Shown in pieces: positions 1 through 10,003 of a stretch of 64,000 nt of DNA. The translations under genes and the position numbers were made by a program. Origin of the DNA: Deinococcus aquiradiocola (GTDB lineage: Bacteria > Deinococcota > Deinococci > Deinococcales > Deinococcaceae); the NCBI RefSeq assembly GCF_014646915.1, contig NZ_BMOE01000001.1, positions 772,568-836,567 on the forward strand, read 5' to 3'. The notes beneath the pieces were generated by a model, which was given only the letters and a program-made list of their open reading frames with translations, did not search any database and had not been told where the DNA came from. Numbering within the stretch: the stretch's first letter is position 1; each line of letters begins with the position of its first letter.

Positions 1-1
1 C

Positions 2-880
<879 letters not shown>

Positions 881-1018
881 GGGCAGCCCAGCGCCACTGA
901 ACGGTGCGGAGCGGCGCGCCGGGGCGTTCATGTGCCGCATACGTCGGGGTGGGATGATGGCCATGACGCACTGCCCGGCGAGGGACGGTCCCGCCCGTGC
1001 AGGCCGTCCCCCCGAGCC

Positions 1019-2479
1019 ATGAAGACGCCCGAAGCCCTGCCGGACCCGCTCCTCCCCTTCCCGCAGGTGGGGCTGGAGGAGGCGGTGCTGGCGGCCGCGA
1101 CCCTGCACGCGGCCAGGGCGGGACGCACCTTCAGGTCGGCGGACCTGCGGGCCCTGCTGGGCCGGGACCGGGTCGGGGCGCACCTGCGGCGGCTCACGGT
1201 GGCCCTGCGGCTGTACGGGCTGCTGGAACGGCGCGGCGGGGACCGCGTGGCCCTGAGCGGGGCAGCGGTGGGGCTGCTCAGCAGCGTGGACGGCGCGGAG
1301 TTCCGGGCGCGGCTGCACGGGGCGGCGCGCACGCCGGAGGTGTTCGCGTTCGTGGCGGACCGCTTCGGGACGGTCCCGGCAGCGGACGGTCTGGAGGGGG
1401 CGCTGCGGGACGTGATGCCGGACCTGAGGTCGCGGCGGGTGCTGGCGGAGGTGCTGCTCGCCAACGGCCGCCTGCTGGACGAGGAGCGCCGTGAAGGCAC
1501 GATGCACGCGCGGGTACAGGCACTGCTGGAGAGGCCGGACGGGCCACGCGGGCGGCGGGCGTGGGTGGACGCGCGCCGCTGGCTGAACTCGCTGCCGGGA
1601 CGCACCGCGACCCTGACGCTGGCGGCGGTGGCGTTTGCGGTGGCCCTGCTGACCGGGGCGATGCTGGGCGGGCCGGGGGGAGGGCTGGAGGCGCGGCAGG
1701 TGCCGCCGCCCGTGCCGACCGTGACGGTGGCGGGGCCGACCGTGACGGTGGCCGCGCCGCCGCTCACGCTGGCGGAACAGGTGCGCCGCGCGTTCCTGCT
1801 GGCGGACCGCGCCGCCGCGCAGGCGCGTGCCCCGGCCGGAACGGCGACCACGGAGACGCCCGCCGCCGCCCCGGCCGGGCGCGCGGCGACGGGCGGCCCG
1901 ACCGCCATCGCCAGCAATACGGCGACGCGTGAGCCGGAGCGGCCCGCGCCGGAGCGCCCGGACGTGCAGGTGATCGCCCAGCCCCCCACGGCACCCCAGC
2001 CCACCCCACCGCAGCCCACGGCCACACCACCCTCCCAGGCCCCAGGGATCACCGCGACCACCACAGCACAGGCGCAGGTCACGACCGATTCCGGCAGCAC
2101 GAACCCCAGCAGCGCGGCCCTCCCGGTCTCCCCCGGCCCGCTCGACCGTGGACGCGACCTGACGCGCCTGCTGTTCACGCAGCGCCTCGCCGCGCTCTGG
2201 CGGACCTTCGCGCCCGGCGTGAGGGAGGAGTGGGGCAGCCTCGCCGCGTTCCGCGAGTACCGGCAGGGCGGCCTCGCCACCTTCGGGGCCGAGGTGAGCG
2301 TGCTGGCCGAGGACGTGCGGCGCAGCGGGAACGTCACGTACTACACGCGCACCGCGACCTTCGAGCGCGGCCCGCGCGGCCCGTGGACCCTGATCTTCGG
2401 GCTGGACGACGCCGGGCAGGTCGTGGAATTCAACATCGTCGCGGCGGACGTGCTGCCCTCCCCGCTCGCCCGCCGCTGA
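1019..2479 (+). CDS. membrane-anchored Pro/Thr-rich protein of unknown function
   Basis: Family not recognised. From the ATG at 1019 it is 486 aa; an in-frame GTG at 932 is possible but would add a poorly structured 29-residue extension. Residues about 15-180 form an Arg/Leu-rich, probably helical cytoplasmic domain. A single membrane segment follows near residue 200 (TATLTLAAVAFAVALLTGAM). After it come a tandem PTVTVAGPTVTVAAPP motif and a long Pro/Thr/Ala-rich linker. The last ~110 residues form a compact domain (ALWRTFAPGVREEWGSLAAF onward, ending WTLIFGLDDAGQVVEFNI) that resembles NTF2/DUF3887-type folds. I infer a tethered extracytoplasmic sensor or binding domain. Confidence 0.7.
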   Translation: MKTPEALPDPLLPFPQVGLEEAVLAAATLHAARAGRTFRSADLRALLGRDRVGAHLRRLTVALRLYGLLERRGGDRVALSGAAVGLLSSVDGAEFRARLHGAARTPEVFAFVADRFGTVPAADGLEGALRDVMPDLRSRRVLAEVLLANGRLLDEERREGTMHARVQALLERPDGPRGRRAWVDARRWLNSLPGRTATLTLAAVAFAVALLTGAMLGGPGGGLEARQVPPPVPTVTVAGPTVTVAAPPLTLAEQVRRAFLLADRAAAQARAPAGTATTETPAAAPAGRAATGGPTAIASNTATREPERPAPERPDVQVIAQPPTAPQPTPPQPTATPPSQAPGITATTTAQAQVTTDSGSTNPSSAALPVSPGPLDRGRDLTRLLFTQRLAALWRTFAPGVREEWGSLAAFREYRQGGLATFGAEVSVLAEDVRRSGNVTYYTRTATFERGPRGPWTLIFGLDDAGQVVEFNIVAADVLPSPLARR

Positions 2480-2550
2480 CGCGCCCCAGGTGACGGTTCG
2501 ATGAACGCCACGGCCCCGCAGCCGCCCGTGAACTTTGCGACAATCGGCGC

Positions 2551-2919
2551 ATGCTGCGCCCCCTTTCCGCCCGCCCCCTGTCCCTCTCCGTCCTGGCCGC
2601 ACTGTCGCTGACCGGCACGGCCAGCGTCGGTGCCAGCGGCGGTCCTGCCGCCATGACGCCCGACCAGAGCCGACAGGTGATCGCGCAGTCCGACTACCGC
2701 TGCCGGGGCGGCATCCGCGTGCACGTCACGCAGATGCCGGGCACCGCCCGCGTGGACTTCGCGGGCCGCTCCCAGACGCTCGACCTGACGCCCGGCGCGA
2801 ACGGCGTCTCGTACAGCAACGACCGCTTCACGTGGTTCAGCCGGGGCCGCACGTCGTACATGCGGGACGCGCGGAGCGGAACCCTGGCCCTGACGGACTG
2901 CGTCGCCACCGGCCAGTGA
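2551..2919 (+). CDS. MliC-like secreted protein (lysozyme-inhibitor fold)
   Basis: A 122-aa protein with an N-terminal signal sequence (Leu/Ser/Ala-rich to about residue 28), so probably exported. The mature part resembles the MliC/PliC family: an early YRC, a short beta-rich body, a GVSYSNDRFTWFSRGRTSYM segment matching the family's Y-S-n-g---fW-kG-a pattern, and a late Cys (LTDCVA) able to bond the first one. Members inhibit C-type lysozymes in Proteobacteria; whether this one does is unknown. GACAAT lies 6 nt before the ATG, a near match to the leaderless -10 seen elsewhere here. Confidence 0.7.
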   Translation: MLRPLSARPLSLSVLAALSLTGTASVGASGGPAAMTPDQSRQVIAQSDYRCRGGIRVHVTQMPGTARVDFAGRSQTLDLTPGANGVSYSNDRFTWFSRGRTSYMRDARSGTLALTDCVATGQ

Positions 2920-2973
2920 CGCCCAGGCGCGCGGCACCGTTCCGCAGGCACGGTCCGCACGCCGGTCCCGCCC

Positions 2974-2979
2974 TACACT
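2974..2979 (+). promoter_or_regulatory. -10 box TACACT of msrB, leaderless type
   Basis: TACACT is separated from the msrB ATG (2986) by 6 nt with no Shine-Dalgarno between them, so the transcript should start at or within a base or two of the ATG. Confidence 0.75.
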
Positions 2980-2985
2980 GACCGC

Positions 2986-3444
2986 ATGACCGACACCACC
3001 TACCGGAAACCGTCCGACGCGGAACTCCGCGAGCGCCTCACGCCCGCCCAGTACCAGGTGACGCAGCACGAGGGCACCGAGCGCGCCTTCACCGGCGAGT
3101 ACTGGAACACCACCGACGACGGCATCTACGTGGACGTGGTGAGCGGCGAAGCGCTCTTCTCCAGCACCGACAAGTACGACGCGGGCTGCGGCTGGCCCAG
3201 CTTCACGCGCCCCATCCGCCGCGCGTCCCTGACCGAGAACACCGACCACAAGATCGGGTACGCGCGCACCGAGGTCCGCTCCCCGCTCGCGGACTCGCAC
3301 CTGGGGCACGTGTTCCCCGACGGTCCCCAGGCGGAGGGCGGCCTGCGGTACTGCATCAACTCTGCTGCGCTGCGTTTCGTGCCGCTGGCCCGCATGGCGG
3401 ACGAGGGGTACGGCGAGTATCTCGACCTCTTCCCCGCCCGCTGA
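2986..3444 (+). CDS. msrB: peptide-methionine (R)-S-oxide reductase MsrB
   Basis: A 152-aa MsrB that repairs methionine-R-sulfoxide in oxidised proteins. The sequence shows [22 protein letters not shown] at the N-terminus, the CGWPSF motif at about residue 65, and the catalytic Cys in [11 protein letters not shown] at about residue 123. The two CxxC pairs that bind structural zinc in many MsrBs are absent ([11 protein letters not shown] replaces the first), so this is a zinc-less form; the CGWPSF Cys may act as resolving Cys. Monocistronic with a leaderless promoter. Fits the oxidative-stress tolerance expected of Deinococcus. Confidence 0.95.
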   Translation: MTDTTYRKPSDAELRERLTPAQYQVTQHEGTERAFTGEYWNTTDDGIYVDVVSGEALFSSTDKYDAGCGWPSFTRPIRRASLTENTDHKIGYARTEVRSPLADSHLGHVFPDGPQAEGGLRYCINSAALRFVPLARMADEGYGEYLDLFPAR

Positions 3445-3500
3445 ACCCGGACGCGGGCGGGCCGGGAGCACGCCTCGCCGACCCGCCCGCCACACGTGAA

Positions 3501-3531
3501 CGCCCCCGCCTGGAGTCTCCGGGTGGGGGCG
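3501..3531 (+). terminator. GC hairpin downstream of msrB
   Basis: CGCCCCCGCC pairs with GGGTGGGGGCG across a 10-nt loop, 57 nt after the msrB stop and before the convergent hydrolase gene. There is no clear U-run, so termination strength is uncertain. Confidence 0.5.
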
Positions 3532-3550
3532 CGGCTGTCCTGCGGCGGCT

Positions 3551-3604
3551 GCGGTTCGGTGCTCGCTCCGCTCGGCTGAACGCCAGGAGTTCAGTTCAGG
3601 CTGG
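3551..3604 (-). repeat. Diverged copy of the stop-codon-associated repeat (right end)
   Basis: Holds CGCTCCGCTCGGCTGAAC then GCCAGGA then GTTCAG, the same right-end hairpin as the full copies at 50193-50317 and 24338-24462. It abuts the TAA of the minus-strand hydrolase gene. The terminal inverted repeat is degraded. Confidence 0.55.
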
Positions 3605-3605
3605 T

Positions 3606-5015
3606 TTACCTGGCGTTCAGGTGGTACAGCTCGATGCCGATAGCGGTGCGGGCCGGGAAGCCCTTCCAGTAGGTGTCGTCGGCCTTGGGGGTCCCGTCGG
3701 GGTTGCGGCTGTACCTGCCGTCCTGCGCGATGGGCGTGGGGACGTTCAGGTACGCGGCGGCGGCCATGTCGCCCTTGAGGCGGTAGTTCAGGAAGGCGGT
3801 CACGAAGTGCTCGTTGAGGTTGTTGAGGCGCGCGGAGTCCCAGGCGGGTTCGGCGTAGTGGCCGTACTCGTCGGGCAGGCCGAGGCTGGCGGCGGGCGCG
3901 GGGTTGGGGGCGGAGTTGTGGCGGGCGTTCTGGTACACGACCATGTAGCGGTCGGAGTTGACGGCGTTCTCGAAGAGGGATTTCACGCCGCCCACGTAGC
4001 CGGCCACGTCGTCGTGATCGCCGACGAGGAACAGGGTGGGGACCCTGATGCCGCTGAGGCCCGAGGCGTCCCAGAAGCCGAACTGCGCGGCGTTGTTCAC
4101 GCCGATGGCTTTCACGGCGTAGTCGCCGCCCCAGGGGGCGAAGGCGACGACGGCCTTGAGGCGCGGGTCGACGGTGAAAGCGCCTGCCTGCCGTGCCGCG
4201 AGGGCGCCGCCGGGCACGAAGAATCCGACCTGCTGCGCGTACGCGGCGCCCGCGAAGTTCAGGGCGCCGTAGCCGCCCATGCTGTAGCCGAGGAGGGCGG
4301 TGTTGCCCGCGTCCACGAGGTTGTTCAGGAAGCTGCTGCCGGTGGTGGAGAGCGCGGCGACGCTGTCGAGGACCGCCTGGTCGTCCTGCGCGCGGTTGAG
4401 GAGGGTGCTGGCGAAGGCGGCCTTGTCGGCGTGGGTGCTGTCGGTGTGGTCGATGGACGCGACGACGTAGCCCTTGCTGGCGAGGTTCTCGGCGAGGTAG
4501 CTCATCAGGTAGCGGCTGCCGGGGTAGCCGTGCGAGAAGATCACGAGCGGGTAGCGGCCGCCTTTGGTGTCGGGGGCGGCGTCGCGCGTGGCGCGGCCGG
4601 GGAAGGTGAAGGGCACGACGGGGCGTTTGGCGTCGCCGGGGCCGCTGCCGAGCGCGTCGGTGTAGGTGGTGCTCTGAACCTGTCCGGCAGCGAGGGTGGC
4701 GGGGTACCAGATTTCGACGGTGAGGGGCCGGTCGTAGCGCGGCAGGGGGTTGGGGGCGGGGGTGGTGGCGGCGGCGCGGGCGATGTCGGGCACGTCCTTG
4801 CGGGTGAGGCTGATGGTGCGTACACCGACGGCGTGCGGGCCGCGCGCGCTGAGCTGGGGGGCGTCGGGGCGGGCGTCGCCGGGGGCGGCGAGCGGTGCGG
4901 GCGGGGTCTGCGCGGGGGCCATCTGCGCCAGTGTAACGCCGTTCCCGGCGGTGAGGAGGGCGCTGAGGGCGAGCAGCGCGGCGCGCAGGGGGGACAGTCG
5001 GGGGGTGAGCGTCAT
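3606..5015 (-). CDS. secreted alpha/beta hydrolase, platelet-activating-factor acetylhydrolase/dienelactone hydrolase-like
   Basis: A 469-aa exported hydrolase. A signal peptide covers residues 1-30 and a Pro/Ala linker follows. The family-typical [20 protein letters not shown] (oxyanion region) and the nucleophile elbow GYSMGGYG are clear, and a late [10 protein letters not shown] supplies an acid residue. The overall pattern is that of PAF-AH-like/polyester-hydrolase families acting on esters; the substrate is not predictable. Start chosen at the ATG with a GGAGGA ribosome binding site. Its stop is followed directly by a diverged repeat element. Confidence 0.85.
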   Translation of the reverse strand: MTLTPRLSPLRAALLALSALLTAGNGVTLAQMAPAQTPPAPLAAPGDARPDAPQLSARGPHAVGVRTISLTRKDVPDIARAAATTPAPNPLPRYDRPLTVEIWYPATLAAGQVQSTTYTDALGSGPGDAKRPVVPFTFPGRATRDAAPDTKGGRYPLVIFSHGYPGSRYLMSYLAENLASKGYVVASIDHTDSTHADKAAFASTLLNRAQDDQAVLDSVAALSTTGSSFLNNLVDAGNTALLGYSMGGYGALNFAGAAYAQQVGFFVPGGALAARQAGAFTVDPRLKAVVAFAPWGGDYAVKAIGVNNAAQFGFWDASGLSGIRVPTLFLVGDHDDVAGYVGGVKSLFENAVNSDRYMVVYQNARHNSAPNPAPAASLGLPDEYGHYAEPAWDSARLNNLNEHFVTAFLNYRLKGDMAAAAYLNVPTPIAQDGRYSRNPDGTPKADDTYWKGFPARTAIGIELYHLNAR

Positions 5016-5134
5016 GGGTGTTCCTCCGGGGTGTGGGATGTGTGGGTGCAGCGGAATGCAGCGTGCAGGGCGCGCATCATGGCCCGGTCAGGCGTGCGGC
5101 GGGCGTCCGGGGCAGGGGCCGCCGGACAGGATCG

Positions 5135-5158
5135 TGAACTGTTGTTCAGGGGCAGGAT
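5135..5158 (-). promoter_or_regulatory. Putative promoter/operator of the secreted hydrolase
   Basis: On the minus strand a TATCCT hexamer (5153-5158) lies next to the inverted repeat TGAAC-tgtt-GTTCA (5135-5148), which would fall at the transcription start. This leaves a leader of about 120 nt before the hydrolase ATG. Possible repressor site; no regulator identified. Confidence 0.35.
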
Positions 5159-5183
5159 ACACCTGTGCAGCACAGGAAAACAC

Positions 5184-5223
5184 GCAGTTGTGGCCCTGGC
5201 GCGCATGCCGGGGCCACAACTGC
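5184..5223 (-). terminator. Strong hairpin downstream of the 5258-5761 gene
   Basis: GCAGTTGTGGCCC pairs perfectly with GGGCCACAACTGC (13 bp). Read on the minus strand a short T-run follows, so it likely ends the upstream gene's transcript. Confidence 0.6.
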
Positions 5224-5257
5224 AGAGAATGAAGAAATGATGAACGCCGGATGGGCG

Positions 5258-5761
5258 TCAGGGACGGGTGGGGTCCTGCGCGCTCGCCTGACCGCCCCCG
5301 TCGCCGTCCGCGTGCACCTGCGCGCTCGCCGCGGCCCGCTCCGAACGGGCCTGCGTGATGCGGTCCGCGAGCGCCATCGCCTCGTCGGCACTGACGGTCA
5401 GGGTGTCGTCCGTCGGGAGGCGGCTGTCCACGTCCAGCCGCGTGAAGCGCGTCCCGGTGTCCGGCAGGTTCTCCACGCGCAGCCCCCAGTTCGGGGCCTG
5501 CGGGGGGTACAGCAGGTCCAGGCTGGTGTCGCCCTCCTCCAGCCGCAGCAGCGACTGCAGCTGCGCGGCCGCGTCGTCCGTCAGGAAGGTCTTGAAGAAC
5601 TCGTGCTGCAGTTCCGGGTCGCCCGCGTGTTCCAGCGCGCGCAGCTGCAGGACCGGCTCGCCCTGCGCGGGCACCAGGGCACTCGGGTCGGGGGCGGCCG
5701 TCACGTCGAGCGTCAGGGCGGAGCGGGCGTCGTCAACCTGGTTGTGCGTGCTGAGGTCCAT
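5258..5761 (-). CDS. conserved-looking hypothetical protein
   Basis: A 167-aa acidic soluble protein whose family I do not recognise. No signal peptide or membrane segment is seen. It contains LQLRALEHAGDPELQHEFFKTFL and a final Ala/Gly/Asp-rich low-complexity tail. TACGCT lies 5 nt before its ATG, a leaderless promoter that supports this start and argues that the frame is real. Confidence 0.65.
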   Translation of the reverse strand: MDLSTHNQVDDARSALTLDVTAAPDPSALVPAQGEPVLQLRALEHAGDPELQHEFFKTFLTDDAAAQLQSLLRLEEGDTSLDLLYPPQAPNWGLRVENLPDTGTRFTRLDVDSRLPTDDTLTVSADEAMALADRITQARSERAAASAQVHADGDGGGQASAQDPTRP

Positions 5762-5766
5762 GCCCC

Positions 5767-5772
5767 AGCGTA
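5767..5772 (-). promoter_or_regulatory. -10 box TACGCT, leaderless, for the 5258-5761 gene
   Basis: Minus-strand TACGCT with a 5-nt spacer to the ATG at 5761. Confidence 0.65.
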
Positions 5773-5878
5773 GGCGCGCCCCACCACGCGCCGGGTGAGG
5801 GGGCGTTCAGGGGAGGTTAGGGCGGACAGGTCCGGCGGGCGTCACCCCGCTTTCAGCGGGATTCCATCGGCGTCCGGA

Positions 5879-6706
5879 TCAGGGGTGCGGGGCGAGGTGT
5901 TCGAGCGCATGCCGGGCGCGGGGGAGCTTCACGTCCCGCTGCCCCTCGAAGGCGTACGGTTCGTTCATCAGGAACCAGTACAGGTCGTGCAGGCACGTGT
6001 GCGCCAGGTACGCCCGGAAACGCAGCAGCGTGTCCGGCGCGCGGTCCGGCAGCATCCCGAGGGCCGCGTCGAGGCTCTGCTGGCGCGGCAGCATGTCGAG
6101 CGTGCCGGTCTTGAGGAGCGCGATGTCGCGCAGCGGGTCGTCGAACCCGGCGCGCGTCCAGTCGATCACGAGCACCTCTCCGCCCTCGCTGACGAGGATG
6201 TTGTCCTGCCACAGGTCCAGGTGACAGAACGACGCGGGCACGTCGAGCGCGCCGTGCTCCAGCGGCCCCTCGACCGCCTCGAACAGGTCCTCCAGCGGGT
6301 ACGGTGCGAGCGCACTCCGGAAGCGTTTCAGGCGCTCACGCAGCTTCAGCAGGTCCACCCGCCCGGACCGGATGGCGTGCAGCCGCGTGAGCGCGTCCCG
6401 CAGCTGCGGCAGGGCGGGCAGCACGTCCGCCTCGCGCAGCGGGTGGCCCGGGAAGTGCCGCATGACGAGCACTTCCACGCCGTCCGCCTCCAGCGCGTCC
6501 GCCACGCGGTCTCCCATTCCGGCGCGGCGCATGTTGTCGGCCTCCAGCAGGTGCTCGCCGCGCCTGCGGCGGTACACCTTCAGGACGAGGTCACCGGCGC
6601 GGTACACGCGGCTCTGCATGCCCGCGTCGGCCGGCACGAGCGGCCCGTAGCGGGCTTCCAGGGTCGGAAACAGCGGGAGTTGGGGGTGGTCGGGGCCGTC
6701 CGGCAC
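5879..6706 (-). CDS. aminoglycoside phosphotransferase/choline kinase-family protein
   Basis: About 275 aa from the GTG at 6706. It carries the APH/ChoK-type catalytic core: [11 protein letters not shown] (catalytic Asp and Asn) and [19 protein letters not shown] (metal-binding DxD equivalent), with an ATP-lobe pattern [14 protein letters not shown] near the N-terminus. It likely phosphorylates a small molecule; substrate unknown, and antibiotic resistance should not be assumed. Start choice: TATGAT at 6714-6719 lies 7 nt before GTG 6706. The upstream ATG at 6718 would lie inside that -10 box and the one at 6751 would be upstream of it. Confidence 0.8.
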   Translation of the reverse strand: MPDGPDHPQLPLFPTLEARYGPLVPADAGMQSRVYRAGDLVLKVYRRRRGEHLLEADNMRRAGMGDRVADALEADGVEVLVMRHFPGHPLREADVLPALPQLRDALTRLHAIRSGRVDLLKLRERLKRFRSALAPYPLEDLFEAVEGPLEHGALDVPASFCHLDLWQDNILVSEGGEVLVIDWTRAGFDDPLRDIALLKTGTLDMLPRQQSLDAALGMLPDRAPDTLLRFRAYLAHTCLHDLYWFLMNEPYAFEGQRDVKLPRARHALEHLAPHP

Positions 6707-6713
6707 GGCGCCC

Positions 6714-6719
6714 ATCATA
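6714..6719 (-). promoter_or_regulatory. -10 box TATGAT, leaderless, for the phosphotransferase gene
   Basis: Minus-strand TATGAT with 7 nt to the GTG at 6706. It decides the start codon of that gene. Confidence 0.6.
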
Positions 6720-6755
6720 GCCTGCCCCGCGCGGGCGGGAGGAACGCGCACACCG

Positions 6756-8360
6756 TTACTCGAGCCGCAGGGTGACGCTGCCGCCCGCCGCCTGCGAGAG
6801 CAGTTGCCGCACGGGGTCGTGGCCGTGCTTGAGGACGTACGTCAGGAAGTTCATCTCGCGTTCCTGCGGCGTCCCGGCGGGCAGCAGGTGCAGTTTCAGG
6901 CGGGACAGCTGGCGGGTCCGGTCGTTCTCGGCGCGGGCGAGGGCGCGCACCGACAGGTCCTGCAGCCGCGCGACGCTGAGCAGCGTGCGCGTGGACGTGC
7001 GGGCCGCCGCGCCCTCCAGCGTCGGGTCGAGCGCGCCGAGGTCCGCGGCGAGCCGCGCGAACAGGTCGCGCAGTTCCGTGAGGCGTTCGGCACTCGCGGC
7101 GCCCGCCCCGCGTTCACGGGCGAGCGCCTCGCCGAGCGCGCGTTCCGGGTCCGCCTGGAACGCGGCGGCCGTCACGCCGAACCGGCCGAGCAGGCGGTCC
7201 ACGTTGCTCTCCAGCCACGTGACGCTCAGGCGCGGCCACAGCAGCGGCTGCTGCAGGCCGTGCAGGGCGTACACCTCGCGCAGCTGCGCGCCGTACGCGA
7301 TCTCGCCCGGCCCGACCACGAAGGCCAGGGTGGGGAGCAGCGCGTCCTGAATGGCGGGCCGCAGTCCGGCGGCGGGCGTCAGGCAGTCCGGGTGCGCGTC
7401 CAGCAGCGCGTCCAGTTCGGCGCGCGTGACGCTCCTGCCGTCCGCGTCGAAGGTGCGGCCCGCGAATCGCAGCAGCACGCGCTGCCCGCCGTCCTCTTCC
7501 AGGAAGAGGTTCGTGGCGCCCGGCGCGCGGCGCAGCTGCGGCGTGAAACCGCGCGCCTCCAGCGCCGCCGCCGCCACCTCGATGCGGCGCGACGACTCCA
7601 GCGGGTCCGTCAGTTCGCGGCGCAGGGCGGGCGCCATGAGGCGCGCGAGGTCCGGGAACAGCGGGTCCAGCACGATCAGGCCGTCCGGGCGCGCGGCGGT
7701 CGGGCCGAGCAGGCGGTGCAGCAGGCGCGCGAACACGTCCGCGTACGAGTGGCCCTGCATGGCCCAGTCGAGCAGGGCGCGCACGGCGTCCCGGCGTTCG
7801 GCGGGCGTGTCGAACTGCGCGAGCAGGTCGTGCACCTGCCGCGTGTACCCGGGCGTCCAGGGGATGCGGCCCACGGGGACGCCCTGCGGCAGGTCGAGGT
7901 GCAGGCGGTGCAGCACCTCCGAGTAGTCGAGGAGCGTGGTGCCCGCCACCTCGTCGGCGTCGTGGTCCTGGCTCGCCACCCAGTACACGCCCAGCACGGG
8001 CGCGTCGTCGCGGTCCAGTTCGCGTGCGAGCAGGGCGGCGCTCGCGCCCTTGTGGACGCTGTACGCCGGGCCGCCCAGCACGCCCGCCTGCTGGCCCGTC
8101 ACCACGACCGCCGAGTTCGGGACGAGCAGGCGCTCCAGCTGCACTTCGAGCGGCCTGTCCAGCGTGCCGAGCGCCGCGTGGTACGCGCGCAGGGCCGCCA
8201 CGAGCGCCGCGCGGTCCACGTCGGGCCGGAAGGTGGCACGCTCCGCGAGGCCCGGCAGGTCGGCGGGCGACAGGCGGAAGAATTCAGGCAGGTCGCCGTC
8301 CGCGTAGGCGCGGGCGACGCTGCGCGTCTCGGTCGGCCGGGTCGGCACGGTCCGACTCAC
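6756..8360 (-). CDS. bshC: bacillithiol biosynthesis cysteine-adding enzyme BshC
   Basis: A 534-aa protein, the usual length of BshC, the enzyme that adds cysteine to glucosaminyl-malate in the last step of bacillithiol synthesis. Diagnostic stretches are [21 protein letters not shown] at about residues 85-105 (given here as its core [11 protein letters not shown]) and [13 protein letters not shown] with the conserved DHD. A C-terminal coiled-coil-like region follows. It starts with GTG overlapping the stop of the Crp-type gene by 4 nt (GTGA), implying translational coupling. Bacillithiol is the low-molecular-weight thiol of Deinococcus and Firmicutes. Confidence 0.95.
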   Translation of the reverse strand: MSRTVPTRPTETRSVARAYADGDLPEFFRLSPADLPGLAERATFRPDVDRAALVAALRAYHAALGTLDRPLEVQLERLLVPNSAVVVTGQQAGVLGGPAYSVHKGASAALLARELDRDDAPVLGVYWVASQDHDADEVAGTTLLDYSEVLHRLHLDLPQGVPVGRIPWTPGYTRQVHDLLAQFDTPAERRDAVRALLDWAMQGHSYADVFARLLHRLLGPTAARPDGLIVLDPLFPDLARLMAPALRRELTDPLESSRRIEVAAAALEARGFTPQLRRAPGATNLFLEEDGGQRVLLRFAGRTFDADGRSVTRAELDALLDAHPDCLTPAAGLRPAIQDALLPTLAFVVGPGEIAYGAQLREVYALHGLQQPLLWPRLSVTWLESNVDRLLGRFGVTAAAFQADPERALGEALARERGAGAASAERLTELRDLFARLAADLGALDPTLEGAAARTSTRTLLSVARLQDLSVRALARAENDRTRQLSRLKLHLLPAGTPQEREMNFLTYVLKHGHDPVRQLLSQAAGGSVTLRLE

Positions 8361-9043
8361 GCGCCGAGCGGCTGGCGCGCCGCGTCCTGAAGGCCGGACA
8401 GGTCCGTGACCACGATGCGCCGGTACCCGAGGTCCAGCAGGCCCCGCCCCCGGAAATCCCCGAGGAGCTTCGTGATGGTTTCGCGGGTGGACCCCACCAC
8501 GTACGCGAGGTCCTGATGCGAGATGCGTCCCCGCAGCGCCACCGGGCCGTTCTCGGCCGCCTGCCCGCCCGGACTGCTCTCGTGCGCCAGCTGCAGCAGC
8601 GCCAGCGCGAGCCGCTGCGAGACTTCCAGGAACACCAGCTGCGAGAGGCGCTCCTGCAGGCTGCGCGTCTGGCGCGCCACCTGCGCCGTCAGCGCGACCG
8701 CCATGTCGGGATGCTGCCGGATGAGCTGCCGCAGGTTGTCGCCGCCCAGCACGAGCGCCTCGACGTCGTCCATCGCCTCGGCGTACAGGCCGTACGTGCC
8801 GCCGGGCGTGAGGGTCGCCATGCCGAGCACCTCGCCCTGCCCGTGCACGCTGACCGTCACCTCGCGCGCGCCCGTCCCCAGGCGGTACAGGCGGACGTGG
8901 CCGGACGTGATGGCGAACGCCGCCTCCGCGACGTCGTCACTGTGATGAAGCAGGCTGCCGCGACTCCAGTTCAGGGTCCGGGTCGAGCTGAGGACGGCAG
9001 CCCTCGCCTCGGCAGTCAGGGCAAGAAGGAAACTGGGCAGCAT
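8357..9043 (-). CDS. Crp/Fnr-family transcriptional regulator
   Basis: A 228-aa regulator with an N-terminal cyclic-nucleotide-binding-like beta barrel (residues about 20-125, including GEVLGMATLTPGGTYGLYAEA), a dimerisation helix, and a C-terminal winged helix whose recognition part is GSTRETITKLLGDFRGRGLL. The effector is not certain: the canonical cAMP-pocket RS pair is not obvious, and no Fe-S Cys cluster is seen. It is the first gene of an operon with bshC, so control of thiol/redox balance is a reasonable inference. TACTGT lies 6 nt before the ATG. Confidence 0.92.
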   Translation of the reverse strand: MLPSFLLALTAEARAAVLSSTRTLNWSRGSLLHHSDDVAEAAFAITSGHVRLYRLGTGAREVTVSVHGQGEVLGMATLTPGGTYGLYAEAMDDVEALVLGGDNLRQLIRQHPDMAVALTAQVARQTRSLQERLSQLVFLEVSQRLALALLQLAHESSPGGQAAENGPVALRGRISHQDLAYVVGSTRETITKLLGDFRGRGLLDLGYRRIVVTDLSGLQDAARQPLGA

Positions 9044-9049
9044 ACCCGC

Positions 9050-9055
9050 ACAGTA
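9050..9055 (-). promoter_or_regulatory. -10 box TACTGT, leaderless, for the crp-like/bshC operon
   Basis: Minus-strand TACTGT with a 6-nt spacer to the ATG at 9043. Confidence 0.7.
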
Positions 9056-9147
9056 TCAGCAGGGAAGCCGTGCGCCAAAGGCAAGGGAACGCACGATTGA
9101 CGCGTGCAGGCGCGCCGCGCCCGCTGGCAGCGGAAAGTGCGGCGTGC

Positions 9148-9153
9148 TACACT
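9148..9153 (+). promoter_or_regulatory. -10 box TACACT of the WecG-like gene
   Basis: TACACT with 10 nt to the ATG at 9164; the mRNA would carry at most a very short leader. It argues against the in-frame start at 9104, which lies upstream of the promoter. Confidence 0.6.
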
Positions 9154-9163
9154 CCGCGCTGTT

Positions 9164-9949
9164 ATGGCCGCGCCCAGCACCACCGCCCACCCCGGCCGCC
9201 CCGCCCGCCTCGACCTGCTCGGCCACCCGCTCGACCCCGTCAGTCTGGACGCGGCCCTCGACCTGCTCGGCACGTGGATCCAGGGACCGCGCGCGCCACA
9301 CACCGTCGTGACGCTCAACCCGGAATTCATCATGCAGTGCCGCGACGGCTCGGACCTCGCCGCGCGCTTCACGGCCGCGATCCGGGCCGCGGACCTCGTC
9401 ACGGCGGACGGCGTGGGCATCGTGTGGGCCGCGAAGGAACTGCTGCACGCGGACGTGCCCCGCGCGCCCGGCTTCGACCTGAGCGCGGGCCTGATGCAGC
9501 GCCACGGGCCGAACCTGCGCGTGTTCTTCCTCGGCGCGAAACCCGGCGTGGCCGAGATAGCCGCTCAGAACGCCCGCGAGAAGTACGGCGTCGTGGTGGC
9601 GGGCGTCCACCACGGGTACTTCGACGCGTCGGACGACGTGCGCGTCGCGGAACTCGTGCGCGACAGCGGCGCGGACCTGCTCCTCACCGCGATGGGCGCC
9701 GCGCGGCAGGAGATCTTCAACGAGTACTGGCGCGAGGTGCTGAACGTGCCCGTCATGATGGGCGTCGGCGGCGTGCTGGACGTCCTGGCGGGCACCGCCA
9801 CCCTCGCACCCGCCTGGACGCGCCGCCTGGGCGTCGAGTGGATCTGGCGCGTCGCGGGCGACCGCAAACGCTGGGGCCGCGCGCCCGCCCTCGCCCGCTT
9901 CGTCGGCGTGGTCCGGCAGGCGAAACGCCGCGCGGCACGCTCCACCTGA
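9164..9949 (+). CDS. WecG/TagA/CpsF-family glycosyltransferase
   Basis: About 261 aa. Members transfer N-acetylmannosamine or its uronic acid onto a lipid-linked sugar during surface glycan or teichoic-acid assembly. Family signatures are present in order: TLNPEFIMQCRDGSDL, ADLVTADGVGIVWAAK, VFFLGAKPGVAEIAA, and GAARQEIFNEYWRE followed by VMMGVGGVLDVLAGT. It has no partner glycan genes next to it, so the product glycan cannot be inferred. Divergent from the crp-like gene across 120 bp. Confidence 0.93.
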   Translation: MAAPSTTAHPGRPARLDLLGHPLDPVSLDAALDLLGTWIQGPRAPHTVVTLNPEFIMQCRDGSDLAARFTAAIRAADLVTADGVGIVWAAKELLHADVPRAPGFDLSAGLMQRHGPNLRVFFLGAKPGVAEIAAQNAREKYGVVVAGVHHGYFDASDDVRVAELVRDSGADLLLTAMGAARQEIFNEYWREVLNVPVMMGVGGVLDVLAGTATLAPAWTRRLGVEWIWRVAGDRKRWGRAPALARFVGVVRQAKRRAARST

Positions 9950-10003
9950 AGCGCCCCAGGACCGCCCGCAGGACCACCCGAATCCGTCCATCCAGACCAA
10001 GGC

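Noticed and set aside
928..2337. 469-codon open frame on the minus strand
   Set aside because: Antisense to the Pro/Thr-rich membrane protein; Ser/Arg/Pro-rich translation with no recognisable motif.
3621..5240. 539-codon open frame on the plus strand
   Set aside because: Antisense to the alpha/beta hydrolase; Gly/Val/Arg-rich translation with no domain, typical of shadow frames in high-GC DNA.
5879..6706. Antibiotic-resistance gene
   Set aside because: The APH/choline-kinase fold is shared by many metabolic kinases and nothing in context or sequence indicates an aminoglycoside substrate.
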